Made by a program: the position numbers and the translations under genes
Origin: Spodoptera frugiperda
Taxonomy: Eukaryota; Arthropoda; Insecta; Lepidoptera; Noctuidae
Length of the DNA: 64,000 nt
Assembly (NCBI RefSeq): GCF_023101765.2
Contig: NC_064222.1
Location: 10,763,895 to 10,827,894 of the forward strand
Direction: 5' to 3'
Notes under the pieces: model-generated
The model's database searches: none
The model's input: the letters and a program-made list of their open reading frames with translations, nothing else
Told to the model about the DNA's origin: nothing
Shown: positions 45,149 to 56,970 of the stretch, in pieces
Position numbering within the stretch: position 1 is the stretch's first letter
Layout of the letters: every line of letters begins with the position of its first letter

Positions 45149-45639
45149 ATTATCTATTCATATTGCAAGAACTATTTCAGAGATCTGGCTATTACTGTAT
45201 ATCCTGTAATTGTTATGAGTAATTAAATGGAAGTATTTTATCATGATCTTGAAATGTATTCTGGTTCACGGTAGTTAGGAACTTAGGAAGGAAGTCTTCT
45301 TATATCAACTACGAGCACTGCACACCAAGAAACACTTCATTATCCCGTGGTATGCCGGAACGCGGATCTACGAATGTATTTTTTAATTGTGTCTCTTATA
45401 CCGGCAGACAGAATAAACAAAGACAACGAAAAAAATAATAAAAAAATGCTAAATAAACTCATGAAAAAAACGTAAATAACCTCGCGAAAATACTCACCTA
45501 AACCTAAAACCTTACCTTCTTTAAATCTACCTTCTTTAAGCCTTTTAAAATACACAGTCGACCGCATCCAGAAATAAAATACTTGTAATAATTTTACTAC
45601 GAAACAAACACGGCTGAGTAGAAATTCATTCCGCTTGGA

Positions 45640-45740
45640 AGTTCAATTCAATTCAATTATACTTTATTGCACACACACAAATACAAACAGATACATACAA
45701 TTTTGAAAGCTTATGTACAAAGGCGAGCTTAACCCAGAAT
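45640..45740 (-). mobile_element. LINE 3' end with (GAATT)n tail, minus
   Basis: GTTCAATTCAATTCAATTAT followed by ACTTTATTGCACACACAC is the reverse complement of a CR1/Jockey-group LINE terminus with a short tandem tail. Confidence 0.6.
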
Positions 45741-46079
45741 TGGGTTCTCTGACTCTTCTGACTGGAAGTCGGAAGAAGTCGGCGGGAAAAAAGGAAGTCG
45801 TCGGCTTTAAAAAAGAAGTCGTAAGTAATCTTTTCGTTTTTATAATGGCCTTGTTATTCTGCCGACCTCTCCAGTATTTATGTCAAGCGGTGTAATTTGT
45901 AAAGGTTCTTTCTCTTTAGATTTTTCCTAACGATTTCTTTCATAGCGTTATTTTTTAAGTGGTGTCACGATGTTTTTTCGGTGTTAGTATTAAAAATTTT
46001 TAGACGTTTAAGACTACCTAATTTGGAAGTATTTTGCTTAATTATGAAATACCTTATTACGAGGGACTTTTTTATTTAA

Positions 46080-46206
46080 AAAAAAAACGTTGCCCCACTC
46101 TAGGATTTTCTCCTGTGTCGTAGGTGCGTTTATAAACATACAAGTTCACATACACATGACACCCAGACCCGGAACAACAATTTGTGAATTACAAAGAGTT
46201 GCTCCC
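46080..46206 (-). mobile_element. SINE family 1, 3' part
   Basis: A tail T-run, then CGTTGCCCCACTCTAGGATT through ATGACACCCAGACCCGG to AAAGAGTTGCTCCCC. The tRNA-like head is missing. Confidence 0.7.
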
Positions 46207-46417
46207 CTTCTAGCATACCTGGCGAAAAAATAAAGTTTACTAATATTACTGATATTTGTAAATGCGAAAATGTTTGTTCATGTTTCTTTCACGAGTTGAG
46301 GCGAGTGAGATTTTATGGAATGAGTTTTGTTTTGTGATGAAAAATGTGTATTAAATGGCATAAAGTTACTGTGTGTTATGTTATGACATTGAAATTGACT
46401 TTAATATTATAATAACC

Positions 46418-46597
46418 AAGAATTGTATTGTGAACCTGATTGAAAAAGAGTAACCTATGGAGTTTCTTGCTCGTTCTTTTCTATAGGAATCTACACTTTG
46501 GAACGAGCAAATAGCTTCACTGGAGGACTGACCTACAGTATGACGTTCAAAAGTGCCTTCTAGGTTTATTTGAAATAAACAATTTTGCATTTCACAC
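46418..46597 (+). mobile_element. LINE 3' end, homologous to 36363-36585
   Basis: ACCAAGAATTGTATTGTGAA, GAAAAAGAGTAACCTATGGA and TTTGAAATAAACAATTTTGC correspond block by block. Confidence 0.65.
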
Positions 46598-46843
46598 TAA
46601 AGTAGATAATTCAACAATGGTCAAACAAGTTTACAAAATACAGAAAGATATTCCATTGGATGATTTTAAAACAAATTGGACTTGATAGTGATCCTGACGT
46701 GTGAAGCATGACATGGGTAGAAAGGTTGTGAATATTAAGATGAGGACTGACAGCAGAGGTCAGTAGATGGACGCTGCGTAGAGAGAAATAATTTGTTAGA
46801 TAAAGAATATCTTTTTATTGTTGTGGACAGTTACCCGTTTGTC

Positions 46844-47647
46844 TACGGCGACGTCCTCGCCAAACTGAAGGCGGCGGTAAATCCTGCGGAGTACGGGGCC
46901 CCAGACGGGTTTTCTATGAAAGTCACGGCGACTGGAGCCCGCCTACTGGAGGTCCCCGGCGCGGCCAGCGGTCCATCCGCTGACGCTCTTGCCGAAAGGC
47001 TCAGGGCGTGTCTCGGGACGGACGAGGCTCGCGTGTCCAGGCCCATCAAGTGCCTAGACTTACGCATATTGGGCCTGGACGACTCCGTAACGGCGGAGGA
47101 GGTAGTGGCTGCTGTAGCCAGGATGGGAGGGTGCCCTGCAGACCAGGTGAAGGCAGGCACCATCCGTGCAGACAATTCGGGGCTACGAACGGTTGTCGTG
47201 AGCTGCCCCGTCTTAGCAGCCAAGAAAATAAAGGAGGGTCGAAGGCTCCTGGTGGGCTGGGTCTCGGCGCAGGTCAAACTGCTCGAGCCTCGGCCTATGA
47301 GGTGTTACCGCTGCCACGTGGGTCACCACGTGAGCGTTAAGTGCACCTCAGAGGTGGACCGCAGTGACTGCTGTTTCCGCTGCGGTCAGCCCGGTCACAG
47401 GGCCGGCTCGTGCTCCGCCCCGCTACACTGTCAAGCATGCGCGACAGTTGGTAAGCCGGCCAATCACCGGGCCGGGAGCAGAATCTGCTCCCCTCCTGCC
47501 AAAACCAGGGGCAAGGCTAGGCCCTCCGCCACCCCCGTCGTTCCCGCCGCCGCCACTGCAGTAGCAACCGCTTCCCCTACTGCTGCTGTCGCCGCGGCCG
47601 CTGCCGGCTGTAATGCCGCCGAGGAGATCGTGATGGATTGTCAATAG
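46844..47647 (+). CDS. R1-clade LINE ORF1 (gag-like, zinc knuckles), 5'-truncated
   Basis: The readable frame extends from 46793, but its first ~17 codons are flanking DNA plus the target duplication. Element-derived coding starts at about 46844 (DVLAKLKAAV...). The C-terminal half has CCHC-type knuckles: CYRCHVGHHVSVKC and CFRCGQPGHRAGSC, then a third CQAC...HRAGSRIC. These are expected to bind element RNA as a ribonucleoprotein. An Ala-rich tail precedes the TAG stop. The N-terminal portion found in intact R1-clade ORF1 proteins is lost. Confidence 0.88.
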   Translation, partial: YGDVLAKLKAAVNPAEYGAPDGFSMKVTATGARLLEVPGAASGPSADALAERLRACLGTDEARVSRPIKCLDLRILGLDDSVTAEEVVAAVARMGGCPADQVKAGTIRADNSGLRTVVVSCPVLAAKKIKEGRRLLVGWVSAQVKLLEPRPMRCYRCHVGHHVSVKCTSEVDRSDCCFRCGQPGHRAGSCSAPLHCQACATVGKPANHRAGSRICSPPAKTRGKARPSATPVVPAAATAVATASPTAAVAAAAAGCNAAEEIVMDCQ

Positions 47648-50600
47648 TGACTCCATTACGTCTCCTCCAGGCGAACATCAACCACTGCGCTGCCGCTCAG
47701 GACCTACTACTCCAGAGCATGGCGCAGTGGTCGATTAATATCGCCGTGGTCTCCGAGCCCTATTTCGTCCCGCCCAGGGATCACTGGGTGGCGGACTTGG
47801 ACGGCTCGGTGACCATCATCTCGTCGGTCGCCGCCGGTACCCCGACTCTTGAGGGTGCTCAAAGAGGCCGGGGTTGTGTCGCAGCACGGTTCGGAGAGAT
47901 CGCTGTGGTGGGCGTGTATTTCTCTCCGAACCGAACTCTCGCCGAGTTCCACAACTCCCTGAGGGAGTTGGTTGACGTCGTCGTCGGGTTCCGTTCCCTC
48001 CCCGTGCTCGTCCTCGGGGACTTCAATGCCAAGAATCTGGCTTGGGGTTCCCGGATCACTGACACGCGGGGTAGGATGGTGGAAGACTGGGCTCTGGAGA
48101 CAGGCCTAGTCGTCCTGAACCGGGGTTCTGTCCCCACGTGTGTGCGGATGCAGGGTGAATCGGTTGTGGATATTTCGTTCGCAAGCCCCGCTCTGTCACC
48201 GCGTGTCGTCGACTGGTGTGTCATGGAGGAGGTGGAGACATATTCCGATCACCGGTACATCCGGTTCGATGTTTCCGCTGAGTCCGCGGACCCACCGGTC
48301 AGACAGGCCCCATGTGGCCCGCGTTGGGCGCTGAGGCAACTGGACCGGGAGCTATTCTTTTTCTGGAAGCCGCCATCGTGCAGGCCTGGGTGATACCACC
48401 GGACAGGCCTGCCGACATTAACGAGGAGGCACGGTGGCTCCAGGACGCCATGTACAGGATTTGTGACGTGGCGATGCCCCGGGTCCGTCCAGGACAGCGG
48501 AAGCGCCAGATGTACTGGTGGTCGCAAGAGCTAGCTGCTCTGCGCAGTGCGTGCGTTGTTGCGCGACGCCAGTACACTAGGCACCGCAGGCTTCGTATCC
48601 GTCCACCGGACGCGGAAGCTAGAGAGGCGGAGTTATATGAGGGGTACAAGGCGGCGAAAGACGCCCTAAAAACGGAAATCCGGCGGGCCAAAAACCAGGC
48701 CCGCCAGGAGATGCTGGAGACTCTGGACAGAGACCCGTGGGGACGCCCCTACCTAATGGTGCGTGACAAGCTCCGCACACAGGCTCCCCCGCTGACACAG
48801 AGTCTCCGGCCAGAGGTTGTAGAGGAGGTGGTCACCACCTTGTTCCCCCAATCACAGAGGGGCTACATCCCTCCGTGCATGACTCCGCCCCCTGCGGTGC
48901 CCGATGCGGGCCACAGCGACGACGACGACGACACACCACCAGAAGTGACCGAGGCAGAGCTGAGAGTGGCGGTGCGCCGGATGGGCGCCAAGAACACCGC
49001 CCCGGGACCCGACGGATTGCCTGGCAAGGCGTGGGTCCTGGCTTCGGAGACTCTCAGGCCTCGACTAATTGGTCTTTTCAGCGCATGTTTGGAGAGGGGC
49101 CAGTTCCCGCTATCATGGAAGGCGGGTAAACTGGTCCTCGTGAAGAAGCCAGGGCGCCCTGCGGACTCTCCGTCCGCGTACCGGCCCATCGTGCTACTCG
49201 ACGAGGTGGGAAAACTATTTGAAAGAATAATTTCAAACCGCCTCGTCGCGCACCTGACGGGAACAGGGCCGGACCTCGCGGACGGCCAGTTCGGCTTCCG
49301 CAGAGGGCGCTCCACGGTGGACGCCATCATGCGCGTGAGGGACCTTACGACGGGGTCTGCAGTGTCCAGGGGTAGAGTCGTCGTGGCGGTGTCTTTGGAC
49401 ATCGCCAACGCCTTTAACTCTCTGCCCTGGAGCTGCATTTTGGAGGCACTACGATATCATCGGGTGCCTACCTATCTCCGTCGTATAGTCGAGGCTTATC
49501 TGACGGACAGATCCGTCATCTACCCCGGTCACCGAGGTGAGTGGAACCGGCGAGAGATGTCGCGCGGTGTTCCACAGGGATCGGTCCTGGGACCGCTCCT
49601 GTGGAACATAGGCTACGACTGGGTGCTGCGCACCGACCTCCCGAGCGGCGTCAGCGTGGTTTGCTACGCTGACGATACGCTGGTACTAGCACACGGGAGG
49701 TCGCACCAGGCGGCGGCCGACCTGATGATGAGAGCGGTTGCGATAGTCGTTGAAAGGATCCGGCAGCTGGGACTCGAGGTGGCGCTTCATAAGTCCGAGG
49801 CCATGTGTTTTTATGGCCGCGGGAATGCGCCACCTCCGGGTGGGTTCCAGATCATGGCAGGAGGGGTTTCCATCGGCATCGAGGTGACGATGAAGTACCT
49901 GGGACTCGTCCTCGACAGTCGGTGGAAATTCGAGGAACATTTCCGACGTTTGGCTCCCAAGTTGGAACGGACGGGGGCTGCCCTAAAGCGGCTCCTACCC
50001 AACCTCGGGGGACCAAACGCCTCCTGCCGGAGGTTATACGCGGGGATCGTGCGGTCCATGGCCCTCTATGGGGCCCCGGTGTGGGCGCCACACCTAAGGC
50101 GACGACCAGCTCGTGCGCTGGTTTCATCCCAGAGGGTCATGGCCATTCGGATGATCCGTGGATACCGCACGATCTCCGGGGAGGCGGCTAACCTCCTTGC
50201 GGGATCACCGCCGTGGGATCTGGAGGCGAAAGTGCTCGCGCACGTATATAGCTTACGTGCGGAGGCGCATCGCCGGGGCGAAAGTCCACTGCCGCGCCAG
50301 ATAAGTGCGTGGCGGGATGAGCTCCGGCGCGATCTCATGGCGGAATGGAAGCAACGACTATCGCAACCGAGGGCTGGGCTCGCTGTTATAGCAGCGGTAA
50401 GTCCCCTCTTTGAGGAGTGGCTAGAGAGGCGTCACGGCGTCCTCACCTACCGCCTGACGCAGGTGCTTACCGGACACGGAAGTTTCGGTAGGTTCCTGTT
50501 TCGGATTCGGCGGGAGGAAACGCCCGGGTGTCGGCATTGCGTAGATCACCCGGAGGACACGGTGGAGCATACAGTAGCGGTGTGCCCTGCATGGGCTGAG

Positions 50601-50834
50601 CACCGCCGTGTCCTTAGGGATGTGATCGGCGACGGTGACCTCTCGCGTCCGGCTTTGGTTCAGGCCATGATGCGGAGCGAGAGGGAATGGGACGCCGTCT
50701 CCTCCTTCTGCGAAGCAGTCATGCTAGCTAAGGAGGAGGCGGAGCGCGTGAGGGAACGATCCTCCTCACGCCCCAGCCGCCGCAGAAGACACTCCGGGCG
50801 TCGGGGATCGCGTGACGATCTCCGGCCACCGTAA
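47638..50834 (+). pseudogene. R1-clade LINE ORF2 (APE endonuclease + RT), one frameshift
   Basis: ORF2 overlaps the ORF1 stop by ~10 bp but has no ATG there. Its frame starts at a TTG (47638) and the next ATG is at 47719, so start or coupling mode is unclear. Endonuclease motifs are LQANINHC, VVSEPYF, LGDFNAKNLAWGS and YSDHRYIRF (48239-48268). A single frameshift lies in a T-rich run near 48356-48363, where the endonuclease frame (to 48393) passes to the RT frame (from about 48312 to 50834). RT motifs are SLDIANAFNSLPW, GVPQGSVLGPLLW and the catalytic CYADDTL near 49660-49682. Near the C-terminus lies C-x2-C-x9-H-x4-C (about 50530-50585), typical of R1/I-group ORF2. Apart from that one lesion the protein is intact. 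Confidence 0.9.
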
Positions 50835-51114
50835 GTGCGGGTCTGCGGACGGTGAGCAAGGGTAGCTCGCCGCCCGACCATGAACCAGACCCGTGCGTAC
50901 GGCGCGTCGCGTTCCGCGCGCGCCTCAAAGAGCCAGACCACCACAGATGGGGCCCAGTAGGGCTGATGCCTGATCCGGAGCTGCGGACAACGTAAAAGGT
51001 TACCGGGGCTCCGGCTCAAAGCAGGAGAAGGAACGGGGTGGTTTTTAGTCAGTAAGAGTCTGACACTCCCTCCCGCCTCACCCAAGGCGGGAGAATGCAT
51101 TGGATGATTTTCCC

Positions 51115-51152
<38 letters not shown>

Positions 51153-51372
51153 ACCCGTTTGTCGCGAGTAATGGATGGATACCTAGATATTATGGCACAT
51201 TTATTCCCATAATTTATAGGTACTTTGTTCGCGAATTACCCTTTTATGTAGAGTAGGGCTACAGGTCTGTCGTTATCTCCACTGTCATGAGCTGTTGTTG
51301 ATGATAATGATTAGAAAAAAAACGTAAAACATGTTTGCTAGACCCAAAAATGATTCTAAGCCCTTCCCAGAA

Positions 51373-51510
51373 CCACGGACAACTAAGTCGTTTATCAGGG
51401 CTCCGGCACAATAAGTAGGAGTAGGAACGGGGTGGTTTTTAGTCAGTAAGAGTCTGACACTCCCTTTCATCTCACCCAAGGCGGGAGAAGACAATGGATG
51501 ATTTTCCGCT
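51373..51510 (+). mobile_element. R1-type LINE tail, truncated
   Basis: ACCACGGACAACTAAGTCG to GGAGAAGACAATGGATGATT matches the last ~140 bp of the LINE 3'UTR. It lacks an A-tract. Confidence 0.75.
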
Positions 51511-52469
51511 GGTGATTTGCAGTTACATATTTATATACAAACCTAGGTAGACTAATCTCTACGCCTACACTGAGAATATATTTTGTTATCTTTTATTTCA
51601 CTTCAAAACTCAGGGCAAAACAATAAAGATACTTGTTTCCAAATTGTAATTAACAAAGGAATGAAAAAAATTTAAAACAAAACACAAACGAAAGTTTTTC
51701 TTAATACCGAGCACTTTTTTGTCGGAAATATTTAGCAGGCGACTATTTCTTAAGTTTAAACAGTCGCCTTTGAGAGAGAACGTGTTATAATTGGTATGAA
51801 ATTTATGATAAAAATCCAGTTTATCATGATTTAACTTTTTCTAGTTTTCAGCACAATCGACGGTCAGTTTATACTGGTTTCCGCAGCTTGATGTGTAGCC
51901 AAATGTACAACACTTAATACAAAAGAAAATACCTCACCCAGGAACCCAACATAAGCCCTATCGCTGTAACAATCACAAACAAATAACATTTCTAAACAAT
52001 AAATTGGAAACTCAACACACACAAACAAAATACAAGGGTACCCATTCACTATGCTTACCTACCCACACATGTATGTCCTGTCACCGCTATCTACCCACTC
52101 CATTGCTGCTTTCACACTTGACTGACACTTCTACAACAGCACACAATGTGCAATGGACAGCAAAATGAGGTTGCCTCGTATTTTGTTTGTACTTTACAGT
52201 TTATATTTTAACTAGTGTTGCGAACGTGGTTTTGCCTGCGTGATTAGAAAGAAAAACTAAGTTATATTAGTAGAGTATGGAACAATGCTGCTCATGACCA
52301 TGGGCCCCGTGCGTAGCTTGAAACCGTAAATGGTAATAAATTTAATGTCTAATGAAAGTTTTATTCTTTGTAAGATTGTTGTTCAGGGTTTGATATCCAT
52401 GTGTTAAATTATGTGTTAGTAAACGTATCCATAATATTATCATCATCATCAGCTGGAAAACGTTCACTG
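51511..52469. other. Non-genic stretch
   Basis: A half copy of foldback MITE family P lies at about 51860-51900 (GACGGTCAGTTTATACTGGT). The rest is unassigned AT-rich DNA. Confidence 0.4.
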
Positions 52470-52484
52470 ATGAACAAAAGTCTT

Positions 52485-52629
52485 TTTAGGGGGGGGGAAT
52501 CATCCAATGACTTATCCCACCTTAGGCTAGGCGAGAGGGAGTGTCAAACTCTTATTAACTAAAAACCACCCCGTTCCTACTCCTGTTCGAGACGGAGCCC
52601 CGGTAAACCCACTAGGTTGTCCGCAGTTT
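52485..52629 (-). mobile_element. R1-type LINE tail with TSD
   Basis: The minus-strand tail is flanked by ATGAACAAAAGTCTT (52470-52484) and ATGAACAAAGGTCTT (52630-52644). These are 15-bp direct repeats with one mismatch, so the insertion is independent and somewhat older. Its 5' end is truncated near GTTGTCCGCAG. Confidence 0.88.
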
Positions 52630-53141
52630 ATGAACAAAGGTCTTAACGTACCCATAATACGAAAAAAAATCATAGTGTAGATATAACATTTCAAAATGAA
52701 CAAAATAACGCTATTGTCATTCTCTAATTAGTTTCAGATACCACATTAAAATTATGTAAAATACCAAAAAACTTAAAAGCTACTAAGAAAATAGCCTTAT
52801 ATAATGAACAAAAGTACGGCTTCAAAATGCTCCAACCTTCTCTCTCCTCTACAAGACACGAGGTAGAAAATATTCCACGCCAAGGTACTTAGTGGATGCT
52901 ACTCGTTTTTTAATTAATATTTAGTGGGAACTTCCTCGGAAACATTTTTTTTGGAGAATAAATCGCAGCTCGTTGTTATAAAAGTGGCCTTATAATAGTC
53001 CGCGGCTTGTCTTCTGGTCTTTATTAAATCTGACAAGTTTTTACTTTAAAGCTTGAGTTTTTTTATCTATAAGTATATAGGTACTTTTATTTTTGAGACT
53101 TACATTAATGGTATATAGATTTAGGCAGGCATATTCTTTTA

Positions 53142-53308
53142 TGGTATAAGCCAGTACACGAGCAGATGGATCACCTGATGCTAAGCAATCGCCGCCGCCC
53201 TTACGTAACACAAGGCAAGGGTTGTTTCACGTCGGTTTTCTGCTCAGTCGTAATATCACCCCGGTCGAGCTGGCCCATTCGTGCCGAAGCATGGCTCTCC
53301 TACACTGG
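53142..53308 (-). mobile_element. SINE-like repeat, family C, internally deleted
   Basis: ATAAGCCAGTACACGAGCAG, GATCACCTGATGCTAAGCAA, then GTTGTTTCACGTCGGTTTTC to CGTGCCGAAGCATGGCTCTC. Confidence 0.68.
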
Positions 53309-55344
53309 AATGTCTATTAATATTTTTTGATAAGCGCCTCATCTTTGTAATATGTTTGGATGTGATGTTGGTATACATATGTCTGATATGTCCCGCTACT
53401 GTAAATAAATATCATCATATAGAAGACTTCGTCCCAAAGCTACTGAATTTAGACCTCCAACAAGATTTTCCTTTTCCCAGATTTTATTTCGAACATAACT
53501 GTTTGGAAAATATCCTCAATAAACCCAAAATGAAAATAAAAAGGCTCTCACGTCGTAAATTGTAGTTGGTAGCTCATAAATCAATCGTTGAGGCGTCATA
53601 AATCCAGCGCCCGTCGATTGTCAGTCAACTGACGGCTGACTGAGTGCGACTGACAACTGGGCGGATACTGGCGATCCTTGATGTTGTCAGTCAGTAAAAA
53701 TACTGACGATATGAGTCGATAACGGCTACGAATTGCCGTTATGCCATATTCAAATCGGACCTGTAGTTCCGGAGATTAGCACGTTCAAACAAATAATCTC
53801 TTCAGCTTTATATATGTGTATGGATGAGATTTTAACTGCCATACATACATAGTAAAGATATCAAAAATTGTGATGCCCGAAATGACAAAACTTGCATGCT
53901 CATTTGTTATCAGATTCACTTTTCTTTTCTTTTTTACACTTTTCTTTTGTATATCTTGTGTCTAAAAATAATTAACTTACTTAGTTTAATATATCTCATC
54001 GAAGCACATAATCTAATAGGCATAAAATTAATTCGTTAATTTGACTTCTAAAATACAAATCACTTACCATAAACGTTTTGGACGTGTTCATTCTACCCAA
54101 TGAACAGAACTCGAACTTTCAGAAGACATTACTTCAAATAGTCAGAATAAATGAATGATAATTAAGCTCCCAGCGCTAAGGCGAGGACTACCACAAATGT
54201 AGAACGTTGAAATAACTAGCTTTAAATTAAAATGAGTTCTGAATGAAAGAACAAATCTTATGGTAAAGAGGTCTTGTCCGCAAACGGTTGCTGCATAGAG
54301 TATAGAAAAAGGAGAGGACCTCCTGCTAATGTAAAAGTGCATTTTAACAGAGTGTGACAATGAGAATGACGTAATTGTAGGAGTGGCATTAAACACGCAT
54401 TTATAGAGTTCACGAATTACTTCTCCTTATGCATCTAATATCAATTTATAGGAAGGTGTATTTAAATTGAAAAATATAGAGTAGTTATACAAAAGTAGTT
54501 TGCTTTAGGTATTTGTCAAATGGATAACAACAACTGCTGGGCTAAAAATCAGAGGTCTCAGACGAGATTCCTTCTCTTACTTTTTTTTTTTGATTTTGGT
54601 AATTTTTTTGTATATATGTAATACGAATTGTGAACGTTATTTATCAATTAACTCATTGGCATAACACAAATAGGTTAAATAGCAATACTCTCGACACATT
54701 CATATAATGAATAATAAATAAAAAATCCGCCTTTAACTCTTTACATCAACACTCTCTAATACCTCTATACTCTGTGGTTTCCCGCTAAAATATTGCAGAC
54801 AAAGATGGCGGCGAGCAGCGCTCAGAATGAAGTCGTACGGAGTTGACTGTCTACTTAATACTTAAATAGTTTTTCCTGGGAGCTGCTCGTGGCGATATTT
54901 TCCTTTCAATCTTCAAGTTTCTTTGGTTAAAGACTAATTGGACGGCAGATACGGCTAAACGTTCGGTGTGTTCTTTTTGAAATAAAGTTGTGTGCCTTTG
55001 TCTTGTGGTCTGATGTCGTTTATAAGAAATGTAACCAATTACTTTGATGTCGCAATGATTCTTGTTTGTTTTTGGTGATGAACGTTGTAGAGGAAGGTTT
55101 TCATTGGAAACTAATGAACGAATATGTAGCTGCCATGCAAAAAGCACGATGTATTTTGGTTTTTCGTGCACAAATACGGGTACATAAAGTGGGTTTAATG
55201 CTGTGGGCATTTGTTACCAGCCAACTTTTGGGTGATACAGAGACAAACTAGTGGTAGATGACAAAGCAAGCACAGTTCGGAAAAATAATTAGAGCAGTAG
55301 TCTTATTTAAATATATACTTCAAGCTTCCTTGTGAGAATTGCTA
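53309..55344. other. Long non-genic stretch
   Basis: It contains an RTE-like 3' scrap at 53738-53825 (CGGAGATTAGCACGTTCAAA), repeated TGTCAGTC-type words at 53615-53705 and a YY1/PHO-like AAGATGGCGGC at 54802-54812. The overlapping frames at 54851-55251 have no domain. Confidence 0.45.
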
Positions 55345-55520
55345 GGGAGTGGAACTCCTTGCCGGAGTCTGTGTTTCCTGATGGGTATAACCTGGGTATC
55401 TTCAAGGCCCCAGTATATAGGTTGCTTATGGACAGACGTGCTCCACCGTAGGCCGCATCATCACTTACCATCAGGTGAGATAGCGGCCAAACGTCGACCC
55501 ATTAAATGTAAAAAAAAACA
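55345..55520 (+). mobile_element. LINE family 4, 3' end
   Basis: It matches the end of the 59.3-60.6 kb LINE: TGGAACTCCTTGCCGGAGTC, TGTGTTTCCTGATGGGTA, ACCATCAGGTGAGATAGCGG and an A-run. Confidence 0.8.
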
Positions 55521-56244
55521 ATATATTGACTAACAACCTAGAGTTTTCAGAACACACAAAACTAAACTAAAAACTAAATTTTGCTGAGGAAATGCCTTTA
55601 ATTATTATTAACGTTCCAAACAATACATTACAACTCCGTCAACTGTCTGATTTCCTTCTTCAGTAAAATTACGAACTATTGCGATCTCGACGTAATGAAT
55701 TCATGTTACAAGTCTGATTGTACACTAATGTAGTCGGACAAGCTTCCCATTTACTGTCCGACCGCATCTCACTGCATCTTACACATAGTTTGACGTATTA
55801 TGCATAGTCCGCCTCAAGTACTGACGCTAGCACATCAAAATATACTAAACATTTTCCTCTATAAATTTTCAACTTTATAACAAAGCATATAAGGTTGGTA
55901 ATTGATTAAAGAAATGACTGATACAGGGTAGCTTGACGTGCTTGTTCAACACTGCCCATTGATAAATCAATTTATAATTGAATTAGGCACCGTCTCGAGA
56001 TTCAGACGGAATTAGTGGTGAGATACTGGAACGAGATGCCTAATTGATGGTGCATAGTAATTTAGATGAAGGTGTCTATTGATATTACACGTACCAAGTT
56101 ACTGATTAACTACTTATGCGACAGCTGAGCAAGTGGACCATAGAGCCTTGAGTTGGCTTAAAGGTTTCACGGGGGTTTTTAAGAGTTTTAAAAAAATCTC
56201 TTTAATAATACTGTGTCTAAATTAAGCTCAGTATAGCACACCTA
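55521..56244. other. Non-genic stretch
   Basis: No coding region or delimitable repeat was seen. Confidence 0.4.
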
Positions 56245-56478
56245 TGACATGTAGGGGTTAATCACCACGCTTGCTCAATGCGAGTTTGCGATTTCTTAGT
56301 TATCATTAGAGATGATAATAAGCCAAAGTTTCCTCACGATGTTTTGTCAGTAGTGTCTAAATACTCTTAGAAAGTACCTACATATAACTCCTTAAAGGTC
56401 CTTGCCGATGGTAGGTTTCGAACCCACACACTCAAGCATGAGGAATGGGCGTCTTAAACCTCCGGGCTACCACGACAC
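56245..56478 (-). mobile_element. tRNA-derived SINE, family D
   Basis: CACCACGCTTGCTCAATGCG, GATGGTAGGTTTCGAACCC and CCGGGCTACCACGACACG match the two other copies in order and orientation. Confidence 0.7.
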
Positions 56479-56864
56479 GACCAAAATCATATCGTAACAA
56501 ATATTCCAATTCTCTTATTCAACACTTGACACCACTTCACAAAACCAAACATGACCATAAATATTATTTTTGAAGCCTAAGTAGTTCTGAAATCCGCCAA
56601 GCTTTCCATTCAGCCCCAGCTTACATACTTGTAAGTTGTGATCCATATTGCGGTTGGCAGGCGTCCAGCCACTCCTCGCTGACTTGACTCAGCTGCCAGT
56701 CAAGAGGTCTCCACGTTTTGTTACATTTCTCATAATAATACATCAGGGTAGATAGAAATATACAACTGTTTCTGGTTAGCACAACAAAACTGTGGAATAA
56801 GCTGTCGTTGGCGATATTTTTCCACCGATACGTCCTTCAACCTTTAAGAAAAGAGTGTATTCCT

Positions 56865-56970
56865 TTTTAAGACACCAGCTACGGACCGGTGACTCCTCTG
56901 GTATTGCAGGCGTCCATAGGTGGCGCTGATCGGTAGCCATCAGGTGATAAGACTGCTCGTTTACTTCTTC
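56865..56970 (+). mobile_element. SINE-like repeat, family C, 3' part
   Basis: TGCAGGCGTCCATAGGTGGC and CATCAGGTGATAAGACTGCT identify it. The 5' portion is absent. Confidence 0.6.

Larger units (their letters stand above)
46844..51149 (+). mobile_element. R1-clade non-LTR retrotransposon, nearly complete, with TSD
   Basis: Direct repeats AGTTACCCGTTTGTC at 46829-46843 and 51149-51163 define the insertion exactly. The 3' end is an A-tract of about 30 (51120-51149). The element carries a 5'-truncated ORF1 (gag-like), ORF2 (endonuclease, RT, C-terminal zinc finger) and a 3'UTR. That 3'UTR recurs as isolated tails through the window. It is GC-rich relative to its surroundings, which marks a recent insertion. 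A duplication of about 14 bp is the size known for R1 elements. The target here is not 28S rDNA. Confidence 0.95.

Noticed and set aside
46793..46843. Apparent N-terminus MLDKEYLFIVVDSYPF of LINE ORF1
   Set aside because: It lies upstream of and within the target-site duplication, so it is host flank read in frame by chance.
48863..50338. Long minus-strand and alternate-frame open readings inside the R1-type LINE
   Set aside because: They are shadows caused by GC-rich codon composition of ORF2, with no motifs of their own.
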